Source: Lewinella sp. LCG006 (GTDB taxonomy: Bacteria; Bacteroidota; Bacteroidia; Chitinophagales; Saprospiraceae). From it: a stretch of DNA of 64,000 nucleotides. The notes under the pieces were generated by a model. It did no database searches. It was not told the origin of the DNA and was given only the letters and a program-made list of their open reading frames with translations. Positions 9,537 through 16,700 of this stretch are shown here, piece after piece. The position numbers and the translations under genes are program-made. Every line of letters begins with the position of its first letter. Position 1 is the stretch's first letter. The stretch spans positions 7,235,802 through 7,299,801 of the forward strand of contig NZ_CP160680.1 of the NCBI RefSeq assembly GCF_040784935.1. The letters run 5' to 3'.

Positions 9537-10634
9537 CTAAAATCGCCGGAAAGCATTCCACAGCCGATCTGGTAATTCTTGCTGTGTAGCTTTCTTATAG
9601 TCTGAATAACTACAAGGGATCAGGCGGTGGCGCTGCTGCTTCCGACTGGTCTTAGTGGGTACTTGTAGCCACCAGCGGCCACTACGTGGGCTCTTCCAAA
9701 AAGTAAGTTTTTCTTCTTGTCCTTTCCAATCAACTACATATTCGGTGAGGCCCTTATTGGTGACCGGATAATCACCCAATCGCTGATGGTAACCTTCGGT
9801 GAAATACCACACCAATTGGGCTACCGCCTGCGCTGTTGCTGGTAATTTTCTTTTCGAATTACTATCAATTCCATAAATGCCAAAGGAACGAAGTTTATCG
9901 CTCATCCCTGCATAACGACATAACTGAGCAGCCTCTTCGAGAAAGAACCCACTAGGGCTGGGATTCAATTGCCCGGGTGCTTCCGACTGCTTGAGCGCAT
10001 CAAGATGAAGTGCAATAATGTCGGCATCTCTCAGCTGAGGTTCTACCTCCGCAAGGTTTTCTCGGGCTTGGCCCAAACGCAGGTACTCATAATGTTGTTC
10101 TTCCAACCAATCTATGATTGCCGGATCGGTAAAATGTGCCTGAGGTCCAATGAGGCTAAGGTGAAATACACTTTCTTGCCGGTGACGAAATAAGTGATTC
10201 AAGTATTTCGCCGAAGATTTCTTCCCATCCGTACTAATGGGAACCTGCTCGTCAATGAGGGCAATGCTAACCAAATCCCGTAGGTTTAAAAAGGATTGGA
10301 ACTGTGCATAAAAAAGATGAGGGTTTCCCCCGATCAGGATAGGGAATAACTGACTATCCATCACTTCCCGTAATAGCGGGATGACAAAATCCTCATTGGT
10401 CTTACGTAAGTTGCCTAAATCGGTAAATTTCAGATCTGTAAAGGCCCAACTCATCGGATAAAGCGCTTCTCTTACAGCATCCGCCGCAGTAGCATCCAGG
10501 CCGATTAAAACGCATTGCTTAGGACTGAGGCTTCCCTTACCACCTTTATAGAAGGTAATATGCTGACCCCAGCTGTGTGGTGCAAAAGCTGTTGCAGAAG
10601 TAAAAGCCGTAGGTTCCAACCAGTGATCAAACAT
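9537..10634 (-). CDS. Arginase/formimidoylglutamase-fold protein
   Basis: The protein resembles the ureohydrolase (arginase, agmatinase, formimidoylglutamase) superfamily as found in Bacteroidota, often annotated as formimidoylglutamase. From the ATG at 10634 it has 365 residues; a TTG at 10658 is an alternative start. The fold motifs are recognisable but altered: the first metal motif reads LIGGNPHLFYAQ instead of GG(D/G)H(S/D/E), the second is IALIDEQVP where DAHxD is expected, and the third is ALHLDALKQSEAPG in place of S(F/V)DxD. A conserved tail (GFFLEEAAQLCRYAG, QLVWYFTEG) supports the family. With most Mn ligands replaced, hydrolase activity is doubtful. It diverges from the amino-acid dehydrogenase and converges with murF. 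Confidence 0.75.
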   Translation of the reverse strand: MFDHWLEPTAFTSATAFAPHSWGQHITFYKGGKGSLSPKQCVLIGLDATAADAVREALYPMSWAFTDLKFTDLGNLRKTNEDFVIPLLREVMDSQLFPILIGGNPHLFYAQFQSFLNLRDLVSIALIDEQVPISTDGKKSSAKYLNHLFRHRQESVFHLSLIGPQAHFTDPAIIDWLEEQHYEYLRLGQARENLAEVEPQLRDADIIALHLDALKQSEAPGQLNPSPSGFFLEEAAQLCRYAGMSDKLRSFGIYGIDSNSKRKLPATAQAVAQLVWYFTEGYHQRLGDYPVTNKGLTEYVVDWKGQEEKLTFWKSPRSGRWWLQVPTKTSRKQQRHRLIPCSYSDYKKATQQELPDRLWNAFRRF

Positions 10635-10730
10635 ACCGACAAAGTAATTGATGCTCAAATAATCTATGCGCCGAAAATAGGAAATTGACACCGCTTTGTT
10701 CGCTTTTAACTCATTATTCTTCCAATTTCC

Positions 10731-10738
10731 TATATTTG
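10731..10738 (+). promoter_or_regulatory. Predicted promoter -7 element for the amino-acid dehydrogenase
   Basis: TATATTTG matches TAnnTTTG exactly and lies 51 bases before the ATG at 10790. The -33 region holds only a weak TTTA at about 22 bases upstream. The box supports the ATG at 10790 over the longer in-frame start at 10685, which lies upstream of the promoter. Confidence 0.45.
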
Positions 10739-10789
10739 CTACGCCAAAAATTACTTGCCTTAGCAAGTATTACCAAACAGAACCAAAAC

Positions 10790-12046
10790 ATGAATAATTT
10801 ATTGCGGCTGTATCAGCAGAAGCGCCCTGAAATTGTTTTCGAATGGTACGACGAGCCCACCGGAGCTGAAGGTTGGATTGTCATCAATAGTTTAAGAAAC
10901 GGCGCCGCTGGAGGAGGCACACGAATGCGCCAAGGGCTCACCAAAGAAGAAGTAGTATCGCTGGCCAAAGTAATGGAAATCAAGTTTTCTGTAGCGGGCC
11001 CTAGCATTGGTGGAGCAAAATCAGGCATTAATTTCGACCCCAAAGACCCGCGTCGCCACGAAGTATTACAGCGTTGGTACAAAGCCGTTTTTCCCATCCT
11101 GAAAAGCTACTACGGTACTGGTGGAGACTTGAATGTTGACGAACTCAAAGACGTTATTCCAATCACGGAAGACTTGGGTTTATGGCATCCGCAGGAAGGT
11201 ATTGTCAATGGCCATTTGAATACCAATAAAGGAGACAAGATCAATATCATCGGCCAGTTACGTTATGGTTGTGCCAAATTGGTAGAAGATGCTGAATACA
11301 CCCCCGATGGCCCTAAGAAGTTTGCCGTAGCTGATTTAATCACGGGGTACGGTGTTGCCGAATCGGTGCGTCATTTTTACGACCTTTTCCACCAAGGTAC
11401 AGCTGCTGGGAAAACGGCCATTATACAAGGCTGGGGCAATGTAGCGGCTACTGCAGCCTCTTACCTTACGCTACAAGGTGTAAAAATCATAGGTATCATC
11501 GATCGCGAAGGAGGGCTAATTGCCCCTGAAGGTTTAGGTGTTGAAGAAATCAAGGAGCTCTTTATCAATAAATCAGGCAACGCACTGGAGGTAGATAATA
11601 TGCTTTCCTTTGATGAAGTGAACGATAAAATCTGGTCCCTGGGCGCAGATATCTTCATCCCTGGCGCCGCATCCAAACTCGTCACGCCCGAACAAGTAGC
11701 GATGATGCAGGCTGGTGGCATTGAGGTTATTGCCTGTGGTGCCAATGTACCCTTTATTGATGATGGCATTTTCTTTGGACCAACAGCTACTCGCCTTGAC
11801 CAGGAAATTGCCTTAATTCCTGACTTTATTGCGAATTGTGGGATGGCTCGGGTATTTGCCTATCTCATGCAGCCGGATATTGAAGTGACGGATCAAGCCA
11901 TCTTTAAAGATGTATCAGCAACGATTCGACGTGCTTTACGCACTGTGCAAGAAGCTGCTCCTCAACCGAAGGGGATCTCAATGACGGCACTAAATATCGC
12001 CTTGGAACAGTTATTGGCAGACCAAAAAGCTTCCGTGGCTTCATAA
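10790..12046 (+). CDS. Glu/Leu/Phe/Val family amino-acid dehydrogenase
   Basis: This NAD(P)-dependent enzyme family reversibly deaminates an amino acid to its 2-oxo acid and ammonia in the cytoplasm. The 418-residue protein has the dimerisation/substrate domain with GAAGGGTRMRQG, the catalytic-lysine motif GGAKSGINFDPKDPRR (near residues 77-92), and GTGGDLNVDE. The C-terminal Rossmann domain has IIQGWGNVAATAA and later ACGANVPF. At 418 residues it is longer than typical leucine dehydrogenase (about 365) and close to glutamate-type enzymes, but substrate cannot be decided from sequence alone. The start at 10790 follows the predicted promoter. A terminator lies just downstream. Confidence 0.88.
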   Translation: MNNLLRLYQQKRPEIVFEWYDEPTGAEGWIVINSLRNGAAGGGTRMRQGLTKEEVVSLAKVMEIKFSVAGPSIGGAKSGINFDPKDPRRHEVLQRWYKAVFPILKSYYGTGGDLNVDELKDVIPITEDLGLWHPQEGIVNGHLNTNKGDKINIIGQLRYGCAKLVEDAEYTPDGPKKFAVADLITGYGVAESVRHFYDLFHQGTAAGKTAIIQGWGNVAATAASYLTLQGVKIIGIIDREGGLIAPEGLGVEEIKELFINKSGNALEVDNMLSFDEVNDKIWSLGADIFIPGAASKLVTPEQVAMMQAGGIEVIACGANVPFIDDGIFFGPTATRLDQEIALIPDFIANCGMARVFAYLMQPDIEVTDQAIFKDVSATIRRALRTVQEAAPQPKGISMTALNIALEQLLADQKASVAS

Positions 12047-12056
12047 ATTACTGATT

Positions 12057-12092
12057 TTGGGTCAGAAAGATGGCTTTTCTGGCCCAATTTTT
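12057..12092 (+). terminator. Terminator after the amino-acid dehydrogenase gene
   Basis: A 12-bp stem with one G-U pair (12057-12068 with 12076-12087) is followed by a T-run. It lies 10 bases after the stop codon. The end of its T-run forms the -33 TTTG of the next gene's predicted promoter. Confidence 0.75.
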
Positions 12093-12122
12093 GGTAGAGC
12101 AGGAAAATTAACAATATCTTTG
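12090..12122 (+). promoter_or_regulatory. Predicted promoter of the OmpA-family gene
   Basis: TTTG (12090-12093) is spaced 21 bases from TATCTTTG (12115-12122), matching the Bacteroidota -33/-7 pattern. The transcript would carry an unusually long leader of about 145 bases before the ATG at 12275. Confidence 0.6.
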
Positions 12123-12274
12123 CTGAGTTAAAAGCCTATTTTTGGGGCTAAAGAAAACTACCCAAAAACTGTATAAAGTTTGGTGAAACACTTACCATTA
12201 TCAAGCGTAAACAAGGTTTGACCTTATGGGTCAGGCCTTTTCTATTTATTTCCCAAAAACAAGAACCCTTGAAC

Positions 12275-13759
12275 ATGAATTTGAAAATAACTCCTATGAT
12301 GATGAAAATTACAGCAATCCTTACCACTATGGCACTTCTCCTTTGTGGAAGTGTAAGCCTAAAAGCACAGTCAACTGGCTCTAATTCGAAGCCAAAAGAT
12401 ATGTACGAATTAGGTGTACAAGGCGGTTACCTGTTCGTTGCTGGCGAAATCGACCCTGAATTTGGTTATGCTTATGGCATCCACCTCCGCAAAGCTACTG
12501 ACTACCTCTTCTCTCTTCGCCTTGACCTCATGATGGGTAATGCCAAAGGGATGGGTAAAGACGGTAGTGATTTGTGGGATTTTGAGACCAACTACTCTGC
12601 GGCTACAGTTTTAGGCGTATTTAGCTTAAATAACGTCCGCTTGGATCGACCAAAGAAAAAAGTGAATCTTTACGCCATGGTAGGCGGCGGTTTGAACATG
12701 TTCGAAGTAGTGGAATACAATACCCCTGGTATTGTTTTCCCAAGAACCGGTTCGGTCGCTTCAGAAATCGCTCCTCATGCTACACTCGGAGCAGGTGTCT
12801 CTTTCCGTTTAAGTAATAAAATCAATGTCGGTTTTGAACACCAGGTCACCGGCCTATTTGGACAACGCTCTGACTTACTGGACGGCTTGAACAAAGAAGC
12901 GGTTGGCGGAGCTACCTCGGTAGCTGGAGATCTTTTGCATTTCACCAGCCTGCAAATGAACTTCAACCTTGGCAATCCTGCTTCGCGCAGCGAGCCCCTC
13001 TACTGGGGAAGCCTGGGCGAAGACATTATGTCCAGCATTGATGAAGTCAAGAAGCGTCAGGATACCGCCTTGGCAGATACGGATCAGGATGGTGTTATTG
13101 ATGCCATTGACCAAGAGCCTAATACTCCTGCCAATGTGCCTGTAGACACTAAAGGCCGTACCCTTGACAGTGATAAAGACGGTGTTGCGGACTACAAAGA
13201 CCTGGAGCCTTACTACCCACCACGTGCAGGTGAGCGCGTCAACGAAGATGGTGTGGTCATCAACCCTATTGCTGGTCCGGGTGGAGGCGTTACGGAAGAG
13301 CGGGTGCAAGAAATGATCGATGAAGCCCTGAGCCAATACGGCCTAACAGAGCCTAAGAATAATGTTGCAGAATGGTTTTTGCCAATGATCCACTTCGGCA
13401 CAGACAACTTTACGGTGAAATACTCTGATTACGGTACACTGGCCAGTTTGGCACGTATGCTCAAGTCTAACCCTGACATGCGCCTGGTTATTACCGGCTA
13501 CACCGACAAAACAGGCCCTGAAGCTTACAATACGAACCTGAGCTACCAACGCGCAGATGCAGTTGCCAAGCACCTGGTCAACCAACACGGGATTGGCCGC
13601 GGACGTTTGGTTATTCAGTACAAAGGTTTCGAAGACGCCCTTGTACCCTCTAATTCAAGCTATATGAACCGTCGGGTAGAGTTCCGGGTAGCAGGCCCTA
13701 CCGATGTAGAAATGGATCGCCCTACTGGCCTAAAGCCTGGTGGTGGTGACGGTTACTAG
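12275..13759 (+). CDS. OmpA-family outer membrane protein with calcium-binding TSP3-like repeats
   Basis: The product probably anchors the outer membrane to peptidoglycan. From the ATG at 12275 it has 494 residues, with a signal peptide ending near SVSLKAQS. The N-terminal half has beta-barrel character (residues about 45-235). A short thrombospondin type 3-like linker follows, with DTDQDGVIDAIDQEP and DSDKDGVADYKDLEP. The C-terminal OmpA domain (about 365-480) has HFGTDNFTVKYSDYGTLA and the peptidoglycan-binding block VITGYTDKTG...LSYQRADAVAKHLV...NRRVEFRV. An in-frame ATG at 12218 is less likely because it lacks a signal peptide directly after it. A strong terminator follows. Confidence 0.9.
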   Translation: MNLKITPMMMKITAILTTMALLLCGSVSLKAQSTGSNSKPKDMYELGVQGGYLFVAGEIDPEFGYAYGIHLRKATDYLFSLRLDLMMGNAKGMGKDGSDLWDFETNYSAATVLGVFSLNNVRLDRPKKKVNLYAMVGGGLNMFEVVEYNTPGIVFPRTGSVASEIAPHATLGAGVSFRLSNKINVGFEHQVTGLFGQRSDLLDGLNKEAVGGATSVAGDLLHFTSLQMNFNLGNPASRSEPLYWGSLGEDIMSSIDEVKKRQDTALADTDQDGVIDAIDQEPNTPANVPVDTKGRTLDSDKDGVADYKDLEPYYPPRAGERVNEDGVVINPIAGPGGGVTEERVQEMIDEALSQYGLTEPKNNVAEWFLPMIHFGTDNFTVKYSDYGTLASLARMLKSNPDMRLVITGYTDKTGPEAYNTNLSYQRADAVAKHLVNQHGIGRGRLVIQYKGFEDALVPSNSSYMNRRVEFRVAGPTDVEMDRPTGLKPGGGDGY

Positions 13760-13777
13760 AAATTAGTACTACGAAAA

Positions 13778-13818
13778 AACACAAATGCCCGCTGAGTGAT
13801 TCAGTGGGCATTTGTGTT
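13778..13818 (+). terminator. Terminator after the OmpA-family gene
   Basis: An 18-bp stem with one G-U pair (13778-13795 with 13801-13818) encloses a 5-base loop. The 5' flank is A-rich, so it could also act in the reverse direction. It begins 18 bases after the stop codon. Confidence 0.85.
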
Positions 13819-13870
13819 GAAGGCTGTAAGTAAAGAATACACAACCAATCACCGGGAATAGGTGTTAATA

Positions 13871-13904
13871 TTGTTCAATTAGAGCCTTCACTTCCTTACC
13901 TTTG
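13871..13904 (+). promoter_or_regulatory. Predicted ribA promoter
   Basis: TTG (13871-13873) is spaced 23 bases from TACCTTTG (13897-13904), an exact -7 match. The predicted start site falls near 13910. A translation start at 13913 would then be almost leaderless, which favours the ATG at 13949. Confidence 0.5.
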
Positions 13905-13948
13905 TTTTTTTTATGGAATGTAAAGCGGAAACCATCACGCACCCAAGC

Positions 13949-14551
13949 ATGTCAGGACAGCACCTCAAGCGGCAAGCCGAAGCGCTCATCCCCACTCCGT
14001 GGGGTAATTTTCGGATGTTGGCCTACGCAGAAAGTGAAGAAGAGTGGATGCCTCACATCGCTCTCGTCCACGAAGATTACAAAGAGGGAGAACCTACCTT
14101 GATTCGCCTACATTCAGAGTGTATCACGGGGGATTTGTTCGGTTCAAAACGCTGTGATTGTGGAGAGCAGCTTCACTATGCATTAGAACATATTGCGGAA
14201 GAAAAAGGCATCTTGCTCTACCTTCGTCAGGAAGGCCGAGGTATCGGGATTATCAACAAATTAAAGGCCTATCAGTTACAAGACCAGGGGCTGAATACCA
14301 TTGACGCTAATCTGCACTTGGGATTGGAAGTGGATGCCCGGCAGTATGATATTGGGATTTCCATGTTGCAGGATTTGGGTGTAAAACAAGTCCACTTATT
14401 GACCAATAACCCCGAAAAAGTGGATGCCCTCGACCAATCCATTATAGAGGTTATTTCCCGGCAACCGATCATCATTTCTCCCCACGACGAAAATGCAGGA
14501 TACCTAAAGACCAAACAACAGGATATGGGGCACTTATTTGATTTGTTCTAA
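13949..14551 (+). CDS. ribA: GTP cyclohydrolase II
   Basis: RibA opens the imidazole ring of GTP, the first step of riboflavin synthesis. The start at 13949 gives 200 residues, the usual size for stand-alone RibA, and leaves room for a leader after the predicted promoter; an in-frame ATG at 13913 would add 12 residues. The zinc-binding cysteines are visible in HSECITGDLFGSKRCDCG, followed by YLRQEGRGIGI, the substrate-binding and catalytic block, and LLTNNPEKV near the C-terminus. There is no fused DHBP synthase (RibB) domain. The gene converges on the outer membrane protein gene at 14585. Confidence 0.95.
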   Translation: MSGQHLKRQAEALIPTPWGNFRMLAYAESEEEWMPHIALVHEDYKEGEPTLIRLHSECITGDLFGSKRCDCGEQLHYALEHIAEEKGILLYLRQEGRGIGIINKLKAYQLQDQGLNTIDANLHLGLEVDARQYDIGISMLQDLGVKQVHLLTNNPEKVDALDQSIIEVISRQPIIISPHDENAGYLKTKQQDMGHLFDLF

Positions 14552-14584
14552 CAAGATGTCTGAGAGGCTTTGGCGTCCTTGCGA

Positions 14585-15100
14585 TTAAAACGTATAGCGT
14601 ACTGCCAGTGCACCATTGTCGCCACCAAAGCCATTGTTGTAACCTGTGATCCGAAAAGCAGGTACCCAATCGAGACTGATGTTAATCGGTGCATCAGGAA
14701 ACTTAAAGTCTAAGCCTAGGAAGCCAAGCAACGCGATACCGGTGCGATCACTATCATCGATGAAGCCATTGTTATCGCTAAAAAAGGAGACGCCACCGCC
14801 AATACCGTAGTACCACTGCAAGCCATTTACTTCCTTGATAGGGTTATGTACCTGATAACCAATACCTATTCCGAAACTACTGTATCTAAAATTACCATTA
14901 TTCTTTCTGCTTCCATAGTTACGAAAAGAGAGAAAACCTTCTACAGCATTGTTTGAGCCGCCCAAAAAGACTTTGTAGGAAACAGAGGCCGGGTAGCCTA
15001 GCCGCAGACCAATGGCTTTGTTGTAGCCTTGAGCTTGTAGGCTGCTGATGGTAAGGAAGATGCCTAAGAAGAAAAGTAAAAAATAACGATGTTGGATCAT
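14585..15100 (-). CDS. Small outer membrane beta-barrel protein (paralogue 1)
   Basis: The function is unknown. The 171-residue protein has a signal peptide ending near LQAQGYNKA and a chain of alternating hydrophobic/aromatic segments ending in a final aromatic residue (ALAVRYTF), as expected of a small outer membrane barrel. It is clearly paralogous to the neighbouring gene at 15240-15749: both contain KAIGLRLGYPAS, GYQVHNP or AYQVHNP, GLQWYYG, SLDWVP and DNGALA(V/I)RYTF. A terminator and a TATCTTTG box lie between the two, so each is probably its own transcription unit. Confidence 0.8.
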   Translation of the reverse strand: MIQHRYFLLFFLGIFLTISSLQAQGYNKAIGLRLGYPASVSYKVFLGGSNNAVEGFLSFRNYGSRKNNGNFRYSSFGIGIGYQVHNPIKEVNGLQWYYGIGGGVSFFSDNNGFIDDSDRTGIALLGFLGLDFKFPDAPINISLDWVPAFRITGYNNGFGGDNGALAVRYTF

Positions 15101-15137
15101 GATTGTCTAATTTAAGGGGGAATAGAGTAACAAACCA

Positions 15138-15145
15138 CAAAGATA
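15138..15145 (-). promoter_or_regulatory. Predicted -7 element of the 14585 gene
   Basis: On the minus strand TATCTTTG is an exact match to TAnnTTTG, 38 bases before the ATG at 15100. It directly follows the T-run of the terminator of the upstream paralogue. No convincing -33 TTG was seen. Confidence 0.45.
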
Positions 15146-15161
15146 ACATCTTCCCTAAAAA

Positions 15162-15203
15162 ACCTTAACGATACTTTAGACAAAACCAAAGTATCGTTAA
15201 GGT
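15162..15203 (-). terminator. Terminator after the 15240 gene
   Basis: A perfect 16-bp stem (15162-15177 with 15188-15203) with a 10-base loop is followed on the minus strand by a run of six T. It lies 36 bases after the stop of the gene at 15240. Confidence 0.85.
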
Positions 15204-15239
15204 ATGCTGGATGCTTAGAGCTTATTTGGTACGAGGCTA

Positions 15240-15749
15240 TTAAAACGTATAGCGAATAGCAAGTGCACCATTATCAGCACCAAAACCATCACCATAGCCA
15301 CTGATGTAGAAGGTAGGTACCCAATCAAGGCTTAGGTTTACCGGAGCACTGGCAAATTTGTAATCCAAACCGAGGTAGCCTTGAATCCCAAGTGACAAGC
15401 TGGCCTCATCGGCAAAACCTGAAAATTCGTCATCATACGACCAGAAATAAACAGAAGCACCACCTCCGTAGTACCACTGCAAACCATCTACCTCACTGAT
15501 CGGATTGTGCACCTGATAAGCACCACCTACACCAATGCGGGTCCATCCGTAAGAAAATACTTTTTGAGAACGATAGTTCACAAATGCTTCAATGGCATTA
15601 TTAGAGCTACCAAGAAACGTCTTGTAAGAAATTGAGGCGGGATAGCCCAAACGCAGACCAATGGCTTTTTGATAGTCTTGCCCTTGCAAGCTACTGAAGC
15701 CCAGTACACAACAAAAAACAGTCATTACAATAAAACGTAAACGGGTCAT
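15240..15749 (-). CDS. Small outer membrane beta-barrel protein (paralogue 2)
   Basis: The function is unknown. From the ATG at 15749 the protein has 169 residues with a signal peptide ending near SSLQGQDYQ; an upstream in-frame start at 15803 would only add an unlikely 18-residue extension. It shares the whole motif set of the gene at 14585 (KAIGLRLGYPAS, QVHNP, GLQWYYG, LGLD, SLDWVP, NGALAIRYTF), so the pair arose by tandem duplication. The central region differs most, which is where surface loops of a barrel would lie. Confidence 0.8.
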   Translation of the reverse strand: MTRLRFIVMTVFCCVLGFSSLQGQDYQKAIGLRLGYPASISYKTFLGSSNNAIEAFVNYRSQKVFSYGWTRIGVGGAYQVHNPISEVDGLQWYYGGGASVYFWSYDDEFSGFADEASLSLGIQGYLGLDYKFASAPVNLSLDWVPTFYISGYGDGFGADNGALAIRYTF

Positions 15750-16011
15750 AATAAGGTTATTTAGTAAGTGATAAAAAAGACTACTTTTCACACAGCTGTC
15801 CATAGCTTAGTCTCCCTATAACTAATAGGTGTTACTGTTTTTTTTAAAAAATAGAAAGAATGGAGTAGCGCATATAGAATGGCCTGTTACAGCCGACGTA
15901 CGCTTTGCAGTAGATGTTGCCCGGCAAATATAACAAGGATTTTCATTTCTTTAAGAAAGGGAGTATATTTTCTATCTTTAATAGAGAACAGCATAAAAAC
16001 AAGTTCAAATT

Positions 16012-16590
16012 ATGCCTGAGAACTACTTTACCGAAATCACCTATCAGGGTGATGATTTTTCTCGCCAAGGTGTGCCTTCAGGCGCCTATGAAGACTGCCG
16101 ATTCCGTAATTGTATTTTCACGGATTGTGATCTTAGTGGCCTGCGCTTTACGGATTGCGAATTTCAGGATTGTGACTTGAGCAATGCCGTTGTCCAGGAT
16201 ACTGCTTTTCAAGAAGTGCGCTTTAGCGACTGTAAATTGCTGGGCATTCTTTTCTCCGATTGCCGCACCTTTCGCTTCAAAGTAGACTTTTTCGCCTGCC
16301 AACTCAACTGGGCTTCTTTTCAAGCACTTCCCATGAAAGGTACTCGTTTTGAGAAGTGCCAATTAATCGAAACCGACTTCACCCAAACCCAATTGGAGGG
16401 TGCCATTTTTGACGCCGTAAACCTCGAAGGTGCAGTCTTCTTTCGAACCCATTTAGTAGGTGCCGACTTTCGAACAGCCGACCATTTCTCCATTGATCCC
16501 GAGGAGAATGATTTAAGGAAAGCTCACTTTTCAGCCCATTCTCTGGCTGGCCTTTTAGGGAAATATCAGCTTCGTATCGAGGGAGATTAG
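16012..16590 (+). CDS. Pentapeptide repeat protein
   Basis: The 192-residue protein consists largely of pentapeptide repeats of the A(D/N)LXX type, which fold into a right-handed quadrilateral beta-helix. The repeats are visible as CRFRNCIFTDCDLSGLRFTD, CEFQDCDLSNAVVQDTAFQE and, after a short break, TDFTQTQLEGAIFDAVNLEG and VGADFRTADHF. Many repeats have Cys or Phe at the central position. There is no signal peptide, so it is probably cytoplasmic. Some relatives protect DNA gyrase (MfpA/Qnr), but nothing here ties this one to gyrase. It stands alone, divergent from the outer membrane protein pair. Confidence 0.88.
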   Translation: MPENYFTEITYQGDDFSRQGVPSGAYEDCRFRNCIFTDCDLSGLRFTDCEFQDCDLSNAVVQDTAFQEVRFSDCKLLGILFSDCRTFRFKVDFFACQLNWASFQALPMKGTRFEKCQLIETDFTQTQLEGAIFDAVNLEGAVFFRTHLVGADFRTADHFSIDPEENDLRKAHFSAHSLAGLLGKYQLRIEGD

Positions 16591-16700
16591 CTTCCCAAGG
16601 ACGGGTAATCCTCTGGCAGAAAGCGGGGCTGCAGCTAGTACAAGAGACAAACCTATAAATATTTTACCTTATTTTACCTTCCAAATAAAACCTACCATTC

